DNA of 64,000 nucleotides from Owenia fusiformis (taxonomy: Eukaryota > Annelida > Polychaeta > Sabellida > Oweniidae), in NCBI GenBank assembly GCA_903813345.2, contig CAIIXF020000001.1, forward strand, positions 55,135,885 through 55,199,884. Direction: 5' to 3'. This document shows positions 11,901 to 25,000 of this stretch, one piece after another. The position numbers and the translations under genes are program-made. The first letter of the stretch is position 1, and every line of letters begins with the position of its first letter. Below the pieces are notes generated by a model. The model had not been told where the DNA came from. It saw only the letters and a program-made list of their open reading frames with translations, and searched no databases.

Positions 11901-14900
11901 TTATTGATACATGAACACAATATAACTTTGTGGCCATTATATTTTAGTACATTCTTGTTGAAATAAAATAATAAATATACAGTTAATTCTACAATTGGAA
12001 GGAAGAATGCAGTGTTGCATTCTTTAACCTAGTAGTACATATATTCCAACTCTAACATTACCTATGAACATTACAAAACAGCCAAATAGTTACCACTTCT
12101 GAACAGATTTTAAGATGATGGTGGCAAAACTGCTTCAGTTTGCACCATGGAGAGGTTATATTGCTCATGACAAAATTGCTGAAAAATGATGTATAGAAAT
12201 ATGTATCACTTGCTTCCATGCTTATTTGTTTTAAGGTGTTTTGTATTGTTCGGTGAACAGTTAAATAGTCTTTCAAATGTAACCTCATTTGGCATTCTTA
12301 GTTATGATGGGACCTTTGACTCAAAGTGACATTTTGAAAGACTATATGCTGTTGCCCAGTTGCTGTTGAACAATCTTTGTGTATCATAACACAATTCATA
12401 TTATGTTTAAACTTGGTGCAGAATGTTTAAGTATCATGTTAAGCCAGAACACAAACGTAATGTAAGTACAGACACTGTATGCATCATGTGACCCTTATAT
12501 ACATTTTTTGTGTACATATTTTGTGATAAGAGAACCTAAAATTCTTTGAAATGTTCCACAGATTTTGACTCTTGAGACAGATCTTTACAAATAGTGATGA
12601 CTTTGAAAGTTGGAAAAATGTGAGTGGCCTGTATGGCGTTTGAATGATATTTGACTATTATATACAAGCATCACTAGTCTAATTTTTCTCTCTATTTAGC
12701 AAATAATTCAATAACTTTGTACATACAACACATTGCACTGTAATATTTTTTCAACATTTACATGTATTATTAATAATATTATAATTGTACTTAATTACAT
12801 TGTGGTAATATATTTAAATATACTGTATAATAATGTAATGTAGTAACATAATAGAGTAATAGAATCCAAAAATATGATAACACATAATAATAAAATTGAA
12901 ACTGTAAAGAAGCTATTGTACAATATGTTCGGGAAAGCAACAATAACTGTTAACAAACATTATAACTCCGTCATAACCAAGTAGAATGTAAATAAACCCA
13001 TTTCATCTATCATAAATTCAGCTTACTGGATCAATTCTATGATAAATTCAAAATTCAAAATAGAGGATTGTAACTGCAATTTTTGGAAACTTTCATATAT
13101 GTATATACATATATATCATTGTTCAGCTGAAATCTCTGAGATTCACTGTCAAATGATTCCTTACAGGTGTTATTAAATCAAAAGTTATTTCTTAAAATGC
13201 CAGTATGTATTATAATTAAAACAAAGTATTTTTGACAAATATGAGACATTCTTTCTATCACACTGATCTTAAGCTTGTTGGGACCCTATAGTACATATAA
13301 TACACATGGAAACTAAACCATAAAATCATGTTCCAATAATAAGTTAAAATACACTCATCAGATCACATTAATCAACGACCCCTTCAGTTTTGGGGACATT
13401 TAGGTCATGAATAATTCTAACCACACAATCTCTCTTTTGTCTAACGTATTCATTATTCATTATTCAGAAGCAGATAGTGTTGAAAGCTTTCTCTGGTCTT
13501 ACCAGGTACTAACACATACAGAGCATATTAGCCTCATTAATGTACAACCTGGTCAGCTATAGGAGTGTCAAACACTTCCCATTCTTAAGATCTCGGTTTG
13601 CTTTCAGGTGTAGACTAGAGACATCAACTGCATAAACCCTAGCATACAAGGTCATAATCCAAATATGGGCAAATACCTTGGCAATAGAAGCCAGTATGTT
13701 TCATACACATGTGATAATGCATGCGAACATACTATCAAATCAAATGAAACATCTATCCTGAATTTGCTTGGAGATTATGATGTCGTATGTAAAGGTTGCG
13801 GTCTATCTATACATGGAATAGTGTTGATAGGAATGACTCAAATTGAAAGCTTATCTGCTTCAATTCATAGAGATTTATACAGTGCAGCCTCTGCCTGAAG
13901 ATTGAAAGCTGACTCTTCTAAGTTCCCCCAAGCAGATATATATTAATTGTTCATTCCTTTTTCTGTTGGCTTGTTACAACCCATACTGCAAGTCAAACAA
14001 ACAAAAAATAAAGACAACATATAATACAACATCTATATTGAAGGGCTTGGGTCAGAACATCCACTTCCATCAAGACATATTTGTGGGACAAAAGTCAATA
14101 TCATCCTGGGTTAGAATTATTTTTTTGTATTTTCAAATCAGATACCATTTTGTTCAGAGTTGTCAAACACAAATCAACAGTAAAGGTTTCATTTTAAACA
14201 GAAAGTTGGGGTTACATCAGAATATTTCTTTGATGGATGTTGGCTTATTGACCTGACCCCTACATCTATATAAACCATGCAATATGCAGGCCATTGCAAA
14301 TACTCTTGTTTCACAAACACAAGTTAACCAAAGTTATCTTGTTTTATCCTCAACAAGAAAATCTCTCAAGGAGTAGTCATGCAATAGCCTCATATCAACA
14401 AAGTCTTCAAATAAATAATATTTTAAATAAATACTTGAAAGCGTCTAAACATAAACTAAATGACGAGGATTTATATTGTGTTTAAAAAAATTGTTTTATT
14501 TCATATGCTGCTATTGTGTGTGATAGTAAATCAGGGATAAACTAGCCAATCAGTAAAAAATATTGACAGGTCAAAAATAAAAAATTATGTCCAAGAAAGA
14601 GAGTAGACGTATTGAAGTGTAAGGTGGAAAAGAGCACAAGTGAGACATGTTTCATTAGGCCATTCAAAGTTTAATATATGAATTCAAATGACAATATAAA
14701 CGTTAAAATTGTGATGACGTTTGTCAGAGGACATTAAACACATAATAACTTTGAATGGCCTAAAGCCAAAATACAGCCGACTGGTCCTCAGTTGGGAAGC
14801 CATGAAACATGTGAAGATTGTTTTGGTTGATATAGCAACATTCCTGTTCCTAGAGCAACTAAAATGCTTGAGGAAACTGAAATCCAACACAGGTTCTTCC

Positions 14901-15814
14901 ACACAAGTGATGAGTGTAGTATGTGTAATGCAGATCTATGGAAAATATCTAATCTAAACAACAATGACTTGCAGCATCACATTCATCCTTCCTCATTCAC
15001 ACAAGGTGGCAACATGTATCTGTGGCAACACAATGCAATAGCAATGTGTTGCTAAGGTAACAAATTATTTTCAACACAATAAAGGACAATAATATATCCA
15101 TCTACATCTGAGTATAAACCTTCCTTTACTAAACAGTATTCATTTAACCTTTCAATAAAATTAATAATCACTTATTTCAACACCTATCTTTCCAATAACC
15201 TTCACCCGAAGTAGATAATTCTAATATGTTAGTACTGCACAAACATGTATATAATATTTAGTAAACTTAATAGATATTTTATCTACACTCATGCATATGG
15301 CAGATGGTGACAGGTTTATATACATGTTATTGCACACATGTCCGGTCTATATACAATACAACTACTCAAAACAGTAATTCTATCACCATCTAATCTACCT
15401 TTAATAATATATAGTATGGTGTATGGTGGTAATGCTTTTGCTAAAAACACAGGAAAACATGAGGAAGATGCTAACATAGAGTACATAGAAACATATCACT
15501 CTGATGTTATAAGTGAAGGAATTGAAGGTACTACAAAGTTGTTAGTGTTAGGTCTATAGTACAGGCATAAAGAGGTCTTCGGTGCTAGTGTTCCCTACAC
15601 CCTAAAGCATAAATTCTCAAATCATTAAGGCTCACATTGAATTTCTTCAAATCCCCACTTGTATAGTTTCATCAATGTGAACTGAAATGATAATGAACAG
15701 TTTGTTTCTTCACATCATATTGTAAAAAGCAGACTGAATGATGGACTTGTAGAGCATACTGCACAACAAGATATGAAGCAACTTGAGTATAAGGAGTCCG
15801 TATAGTGCTATATA
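11901..15814 (-). other. Possible long 3' UTR or downstream spacer of the VAMP gene
   Basis: No exon was recognised. On the minus strand, poly(A) signals AATAAA occur near 14503 and near 11902. A long 3' UTR is plausible for a neuronal gene but is not shown. The ORFs at 13665-13898, 13966-14256 and 14721-14957 resemble nothing known. Confidence 0.3.
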
Positions 15815-16038
15815 TTATGCAGGGGGGCTTCCCCCATTAGTAGCTGGAGGTACTCCCCCAGCTGGCGGCGCTGGCACAGCTGGCTGGGCACCCCCTGGTT
15901 GAACAGGTTGGCCTGAGTATGGTTGTATGGGTTGACCTGGTTGGATGGGCTGACCAGGGACTGGTTGTACACCGGCTGGCATTGGGGTTGTAGCTTCTGC
16001 CCCCGCGCCACCACCTCCAAACTTTTGGTAGAGCCACA
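15815..16038 (-). CDS. VAMP2: VAMP alternative last exon, tail A (Pro/Gln-rich luminal tail)
   Basis: The acceptor TTGTTCAG precedes the exon. With the G from the membrane exon it reads V, then [20 protein letters not shown], then repeated QPIQPG / QPVQPG units and [19 protein letters not shown] before TAA at 15815-15817 (73 residues plus the junction Val). Because VAMP is tail-anchored, this segment would face the vesicle lumen or cell exterior. It has no Cys and is likely disordered. It shares its first residues (VW..xKFGGG) with tail B, so the two exons are diverged duplicates. Confidence 0.82.
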
Positions 16039-19000
16039 CTGAACAACAGAACAACAGCTATGTTAGCACAGAACATACAGGAGCACAGACACCTTAGAAT
16101 ACCCATGCGTGAGTCTATCCCCATAACCCTAGGCACAAATTAATCTCAATCAATACAGCAATCAGACAACTCAAAATCCATTGCCATTCAATATTTTCCT
16201 CTTTCATTTTCTAATTTGAAATTGTCTGGTTTCCATATTAACAAGAATACAATAGCTACTTCATTATTGTACACGAGTTAGGATTCAGGTTAAGGCTACA
16301 TAAATAAGCTGTTTGCGTGGGTTAGGCCCTTAACTATGAGAAAGGGAGGCACTAAATAGAGTTACAATGTGCTTTATATATTAAAAGAACAAACATTTTT
16401 AGTATCAACATGCACAAAAATAAACTCTATATCAATCATAAAAGCAGTCTCCTTTTTAATCCTTCTATTATCACAATTTCATGATTGAGTAAGGTTTACT
16501 TTTGTTCCACATTTTAGCAGTTTACATGCATATAAGCATGTATGTACAGAACTGAGACTTGCTGGCTCCATTTAAGTTGCGTCTCCGATTTCTGTCAATA
16601 TTTGCTGTACATGCTGTATAAATACAATGCTATATCTTAATTATATAATATACATCTGAGTTTAAGTAGGCCAAAGCTTTGAAATAAATAGATCAATCAT
16701 CCAGTTCCTAATACACCAGTATATATAGCATTACATTTAGGAAGGATTATATTGGAATGATGACAATGATATTCATTAGTCTACTGCACAGCTACAATAC
16801 AAAGACAAGGCCGACTCAACCCATGTACAGTTCATATATCCCAGAGGAGATAAGACTAAATTTAATTTACCCTTGGAAGTCATTGCAGGAAAATTATTTT
16901 TTATGATCAACTTCCATTCTTGATTAATAATGACAATCAGTTCATATATTTAGGACATAAATCAAAGCTTGCATGTCATTTGCATGTCTTAAAAAAGTTT
17001 TAAAAAGAGCTTTTAAAAATTTGTATCTGATGGACACAATGGTTGTCCTCTGAGGATTAAAATTACTCAGGTTAGAGATCAGAAACTGTACAGAGGTTAT
17101 TGCGGATATGTTCTGTAACACTACAAAAGAAACAATATCAATCTATCAACAGAGAGGAAACAAAGTCCCAATGTACCCGGAGGATAAAAGAACAGCCACA
17201 GAAGAGAAGGGGGATGTAAGAATGGCTTAGAAAATGTCAAGAAATGTCCCAGTCTATTTCAGCATTATCATACTCAAAATCATTTCAATATTAAGCTTAA
17301 GTACATAAATGCTACTCAAGTCCAACAAAATGCTACTCAAGAAGATTGTAAATGCGTATTACAGTTACATGTGTTATCCTACATATAGAGGTCACTAGTG
17401 TTTAGACTTGAAGAGACAGTCCATGTGTTAGATCAACTATACAATTGACACGCAGCGGTGTTTTCTTTATACATGTTTGTCCCATCACCGGTGTAGTGTT
17501 ACGAGTTATCCAGCTTCTGATGCTGCTGCTGTTGGACCAGGGCCTACAGATGGCTCTGGTGGCACTCCAGTAGTTGATGCCCCACCTCCAGCCTCAGAAC
17601 CGCCGCCAAACTTGTTAGCCAGCCATACTGAGACAGAACAGAGATTGTTAGTTGTGATTAAAGAAGTGTTAGCACATGCACTGTTTGAGGTTCTGAAGGA
17701 AAACAATTGGCCTATTCAAAATGTTCAATTATATCAATTAAAAAAAACATGTATTGAATTAAACAAACAAATGTATTGAGGGGATCAAGAATTGGCAATT
17801 TCAAATATAAATGACATCACTGTTTTCTTTCAGAACACACAACAATGTTCCCAACACCCATCTGTATATATGCATAACAGTTTGTAAGTAGAAATTTTAA
17901 ATTTCATGCAAGTGAAAAGGCAACGCCTGGTAAGGAAATGTTGGCAAGCAAGAAAACTGTGTATTAAATTGCAATTAAGTTCTATTTAAGCAAATTCTTT
18001 TAACTCAATATTATTGTGCTTAAAATTAACCTTATATAATTGGGATTTCTAACTAATGCCAGTTCTATACTACATGTATCCACTAAGGGTCCCACGATAC
18101 ATTATCGTTACAATCTGATACATATATCAAAAGTTAGCCAATGATTTATAATACAATATTTTATCAATAATTGGTGATGCATATCACCAAATGAGTCAAA
18201 GTTCAAAGATAAATATTTGGTACATCATGGGACCCTTAGTATCTACATACTAGACCTACTTCATGCTTCCAATTACTCCTTTTGACTAAATAATCTAATT
18301 ATTAAATGATGAGGAAGACATTATTGGAATAATACAAATTCAGTACATGATCAAAAACATGCATGCTTATCACTGTGATCATTCACTCACGAGCCACAAA
18401 CTTTCTCAATAGTTTATCATCACAATAGTATCACATATAACATTCCTCAAATATGAAACAAGAAAATCTGTTGGCTGAAATGATAATTAATTCTTAACAT
18501 CCATGAATGCTTTGTGAACTTAACTGATAGAAACAGCAGATGCCAACTAGACAATATACTGGACTGGACATTCATACTAAACTACACAAATACAGTCTTC
18601 AATCTCTACAATAGCATGACCTGTATGGATAGAGTACCACCACCTTCACATTTTACATACTTGTTCACATTTGGGGGATTGTTGTAAAAACTCATCCCCT
18701 GGCTGCTTTACCAAATCTAGTTTGGCTATTTGAGTTGGTTTCTGAGTGTATGCATGTCCATGTAATTGTGTATTATTGTTGTGTTTTGTGTATTCAATCA
18801 TTGTTACCAAGACAACAACCCCATCCTTGGTTAAACAACTAGTACCCTGGGGTACAAATAGGTGGCAGCACTTACCAACTATGATAATAATTATGACAAG
18901 GATGACTGCTATTAGAATCGCCCACATCTGTAATAACAAATACAAAATACTAAAATAATTTTTACACTTCTAGAAATAAATAAAACAATATATATGTACA

Positions 19001-22000
19001 AAAGCAAATCACTCTTGTATTTGTATTTTGACAGATATACTTACAACTAAGTCAAAATATGTTGATGTTCTTAAAAGGGCAGTCTCTATCAGTGTAATTA
19101 TGGTTTGAAGCTATCATTGACTTTGACACCATTTATCTTTTCCAAAATAAACTTTGAAATTTACAGAAAAAGGTCCATTGATGATGCAAGTTATAAATCA
19201 AAAGCATTTATGATCAAAATCAGAGACTACCCCTTTACGTGGCACAACTTATGTGTATTGTTCAACAAGAGTGATTTGTGAGTGAATACAACATCGAACT
19301 TGTGCGCTCCTATCTTCGGGTATCTACTTTCAGCTGACTCCTCACTTACCAATTAAAATTATTACTATAACGCCTATGATTCCTCCCATTATAATCATCA
19401 TCTGAAATTCACCATTCAATGATTTGGCAATTACATTTACACTTTACAGTGATGAATAATTGTACTTTTATTGTTATATATGATAGATATACCTACTTTT
19501 TATGGAGTTTCACAATGAGATAAGGTTACAGTATGAAAAGAAATATTGCCTGTGAGTTTTGTGACATACTTAACAATTATATTCATTTACTATCTATAAA
19601 TTACATTATTTTTCATGAAATCTTTATCTAATATACTGATATAGAAAATATATTTTGGTACAGCAAATAAAATATAATTGGGGAATCTGAACAGGTTGAA
19701 ACAGAAGTCAAAACTAGAATTTCAAATAATAACATTATCAGCAAAAAATATTCAAATAGAAAAAATAAGAAATATTAAATGTGTCAAGTTACATTATATG
19801 TTGTTTTAAAATAAATATGTTATCATATGTGATTTGCTATCAAATTCACAAACTACAAGTTGCACATGTATCTGTAATTCTTTGCTCATTTTCAGATCAT
19901 TTTACTGCAGAAACGTCTCGGTCATCTTCAAATTTGGATACTGATAATAATGAATAAATTATAAAACTTGTGGAATTGATAGCGTGCAATTTAAAGTGGT
20001 CCAGTCTCCAACTCCAAACCTGACATGTGGAGTTCCCAATTTACAGATGGTAATTTATTCATTTACCAATTAATTTCTCAATTTTGGTGTGTTTTATGAA
20101 TGGAGTTAGAGACTGAAGGACTTTATAAGTGAAATCTAAATTAACTAAATGAGATATGCCACCTTGCAATTTTGCCACCAGTATTTTCGCTTTAACCTGC
20201 CGGCACTGGTCTCAAAATGCTTAGCACCCGCCTCTAATTGCTCTAAAAGTATACAACAGTATAAAATAAACAAATGCTGACACCCCTCAAATTTCATAAG
20301 CAAACCAAATAAGGTCATGCACCCACATCACTTGATATTTCACAGGGGTGTTAGCATTATAAGTTGTTCTAAAAGAATAATACAACATATAAATGTTGAG
20401 TAAAATGTGCAATATTGATGTGAAGAGCAGCCAACTAACTAAATTAGTGAACAAAGTGACAACATAGTGCAATTAAAGCTAAAAGATAGTTTGCAAAAGT
20501 AGATTTGCAGAGTAGAATCTTGGGGTCTCACTTCAGATGCATCTAAAATATATGGTCTAAGAAAAAATACATTGACAAAATTTAGCAGCGGAAAAATATG
20601 TGAATTAATCTCTGAAAATGAACGGCAAAATAAAACTCACCACAGATATGAATAAACAAATACAACAAAAAGAAATATCGCTACAAATGACAAAAGTGAG
20701 CTTGAACACACCTACATCTAACACTGAAAACCATGCTTTTTGTTGACCACCTTAAGTTAGTCTTTTGTCAAATATAGACAAGTGATGTTTTTACAGTGGT
20801 GACAGCATGTTTTATTTATCAAATTATACCTTTAAGTTCTTTAGCCACATTTTGCGTTTTAGTGCACCTGAGGTGGCTTCAAATTGTGATGCTCCAGCTT
20901 GTAACGCGTCTATGAAGCAATTAACAAGGAGAGGTTAGATTTAGAGGAACAGTTTGGACACCACAAAACAAATGGTAATATTCAAGAAAAGACCTGGTTT
21001 GCAAAAAATCAGCCCTGCAATATAAGGGAGTAATGATATAGTAACATGTTTCAAGATGCAAAGTAACACATTTTTGTGTACAATAACCAATATTACATAT
21101 TTAATTATCCCAAACCTATAACCAATTTATTTTTTCTCTTATTGACTCCAAATATTTAAATGTGTAAAATTAACATGAATACTCTGAAACTTGAAATTGG
21201 CCATTTTGTGAAAATCTTGTTGAAAGCAGAAGTTTCAAGTGCAAAATGGGTATATGGTCTTTCCTTGAATCAGATGGCTGATGTTACACTGTACATTCAC
21301 AGGGTTGCGTATGACGGACAGTACATGTTGAATGTCAGACAAAATAATTACAGTCCTGTCTTTACATCAGGTATAATCAATTATTATGATGTATCCTTAA
21401 TATTAAGAGATGGTGTCCACATGGCATCATTAAAGTTAATCTTATGAGGATGAAGGGATAAATATGATTTTTTTTTCGTAAAAAAATAAATCTTTGGCCT
21501 AGCCATAGAAATGCAAGTAAATGGTTCCAAATTTAAGTTTTGGCAGACAGTGAGACAAAATGAACTTCATTTTTAAAAACTGTTGAAAAGCGGACACCAC
21601 CCCTGATCCCACAGGTGCTACCATGATGTAAATCTGAGGAGAAAAGAAACACTGGATTCCACATATCAGAGAGTCCATTTGGCATATCCAAGAGACAAAG
21701 AAATTCACATTTCACATGTGCATGACTATGTAGAAGCAACAGCCTCCAAGCCACCGAAGTTGCAAGCTGAAAGTTAATAAGAAGCAGAGGGTTATATGCC
21801 TGAACTGCAGCAGAACAATTCAACATTGTTAGAGAACACAGCACACTGATGTCCATGTTTACCTTACAATCATATCATGTCCCTGTATACACATTTCAAG
21901 TCAATATGCTCATCAATTTTTTGTAATTTAGTCATTTATATACATTGTACTTCATTTAATTTAACATGAACTTTAGCTTATATTAGACAATGGTTATTAA

Positions 22001-25000
22001 CTGTTTCAATGTAAAATCGAATGTTTTCGAGTACATATATATGTATAGAGATATTATACAATTGTAGGATAAACATGGACAACATCTGTTATGTTTGTTA
22101 ATCATGCTTCATTAAGTTACTTCTCCTTTCATATACCTTGCAATTTTTCCACCAATATTTGCGTTTTAATTTGCCTGCATTGGCCTCGAACTGTGAAGCC
22201 CCAGCTTGTAGAGCATCTATGATTCAAAGACAAAATCAGGCTGACAACCCTCTTAAAGATAACCTTTTTAAGTGAGCTGATTTCCATTGATGTTGTGTTT
22301 CACACTAAATTCTTCACAGGAACCATTTTTATTTTTAGTTGGTGGGAGCCAAACAGTTGCTTGATGACTAAAATCTGGGAAATGTTTTTTTGTATTTTAG
22401 TTAATGAAAATGATTAAACCTCCAAACAATATCTTAACATTCAATCATATGCGATAGTTCTCCACATGCGCTGATCATAAATCGCAGTGTTTAAATTTGA
22501 TCATCATGTTTGTTATTATTTATTTGCCATGACATTCTATAACATACTGACAGATGCGCCTAGGCCGACAATACGGCCCACAGTATGTGGAGGGGACATA
22601 AAAAGAATATTTGATAATTTCTTTTCTAAAATTCTTAAGTTTAACTTTAAATCATGTGTGGAATTTAGTGCTACTTCTTCAAGACTACCCCTTAGCATTA
22701 GCATCTGGACATATTATGTAAAATCTGTTAAACCGAGCATTGTTTCATGCAGTCAGAGGTTAACCTCCACACCACACCACAAATAATAAGGCATGCCCAT
22801 AGCTGGTTTGGTGCATACAGTTAATACAAAAATTACAAATCGAATTGCAACAATATATGAAGTTGATTGATTGAACTTCAACTGACATCTAGCTCTAAAA
22901 TAAAGATATGATTATATTTATAAATTTTGCATCTTTTTACAATATACTTTTAAAACACATACTTAAATGATAATCTCTTATACTGTTTTTTTATATTCAC
23001 TTGTTACTTAAAGCATTAAAATAACTCTAAATAATTTTCAAATGAAATATCACTTAATTTGATAATGTAATTTCTTTTTTTTGATATCAATGACACAAAT
23101 AACAATAGGTGAATTTTTATTTGAATTTGAGACTAACTGTCTACAGTACATACCTGCCCTGTCATCTAATTCTGAAAGTTTTTGATCTCTGTCCAGTACT
23201 TTGTCTACATTCACTCTCATGATATCCACAACCTAAAAATGTCCAAATGATATCAAAACAATGGATTATAGTGTGATGTAATAACACAATATATGTACAC
23301 ATAACATAGGTTTGATCCAATAACCATATAAGAATTTTCACAATACGTGCATGAACTTTTCAGTTCATCATTTTACGAGTTTTTTCTTGAAGGATATTAA
23401 TATCACTACAGATTTTGGTGTATTTTAATTTTCAAATGTGCATATAATAATATAATGGTTGTGCCTGAAATCAAGAAATGCAAATCAATTATCTATAGAA
23501 TAATGACAAATAATTGTCAGTCATTACACTTACCTCTGATTGGCATATAAATATTATACATAGGTTTACATACAGACAATGACTGGGGGGTTATGTTATA
23601 AAAAATCATGTATTCTGTGAGACCAAGAGTTTGCATCAAATATTTAACCATTCAGTTATATGAGTTTTAGCATTTATTATTTTTTATTACATCTGATTAT
23701 ACTTCAATACAAATGCTATTTCAGCATTTCTGAACATGTGTGTCAATGAGATAGATCTACAATTTTAAGTTACTTTTGAGAAAAAAGCCATGAGTAAAAT
23801 GAAATGAATTTTAATAAAAACTTACTGGTTCCTACATTTCAATGATATTATACATCACCTGCATATATAATATGGATGTATCAAATTTTAGTCAACTTTC
23901 ATACTGAATATTCAGACAAGTTTTTTCAAGCTAAATGGAAATGGATATTTTGCAAAGCAAGTGACTAAATACTGACTATATGACATGTGAATAATATATT
24001 TGTTTGATATGTGTTTAAAAGCTGTGAACTGCCAAAAAAACAGAAGACATGAAGAAATTGTCCAGATACATTCTTTGGACACGCCATGCGATCTTCATTC
24101 CTAATATAAAAATAATTATATTGTAGATTTATATCACAGACACACATGTATAGGGTAAGGACCTTCACTGCAAAAACAACATGAATTTCAAACTTTGTTG
24201 AAGTCCACTGGTCAAAATAAGACTGAAGTGGAATTATTTTAACTATACATCAAGAACTAGAGAAGGATGACAAATCCCAGCAAACCCAGTTCCTATATTT
24301 ATTTGAGGAAATACCTGGATATTGCATAAGACATATCAATTTTCCCCATTATTAAATCAATAAATTAAAAAAACTAAGAGTATCTTCTATTTGACAAGAT
24401 TGAAAAATTGTAAAAATAAAATAAAATTCTTAGAACTCCAGAATATTCAAATGCAAAAGTGCATTTTGGTATACTGATCTAAAAAATGTAAGAAACATCT
24501 ACAAGATACAGAAAGGAAAAATGACACAATTTTTCAATTATGATCATGTAAATGTCAAACAATTACTTTTCAACTAATCCTGGATCATATATGATAAAAT
24601 CTAGAATTCACTACAACAACAAAAAGAAAATACTGCAGTCGTTACATGTTCAAATGTGTTTCTTCATAACAACGGGTCTTTGTTTCTGTTCAAGGTTACA
24701 GAATAATAGAATAGGTTGAAGGTTGACAACATTTCTCAAACCTGACCTGTTTTTTTTTTCAAATATCGGGCAAAAATAGATTTTGAACATTGATTGGTAT
24801 TTGAGTTCATGAACAAAACGAGATTACAGCACATGCTCAAGACAATTAGGAACACACATACCAGTGTCTAAAAATTCCTTTTCAATAAATAGAAATCAAA
24901 GTTGATAATATATAGTGAAAAAATAAATATAATATATCAGAGTTTGTTATTCAGCCTAACACACAGTGCCAAAAACAAAACTTATTATTGAGGTATATTT

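Noticed and set aside
13665-13898. 77-codon Cys-containing ORF
   Set aside because: No signal peptide, no homology recognised; lies in the likely VAMP 3' flank.
18646-18945. Stand-alone 99-codon minus-strand protein
   Set aside because: It is the T1 membrane exon of VAMP read into the following intron; treated as a possible intron-retention isoform, not as a separate gene.
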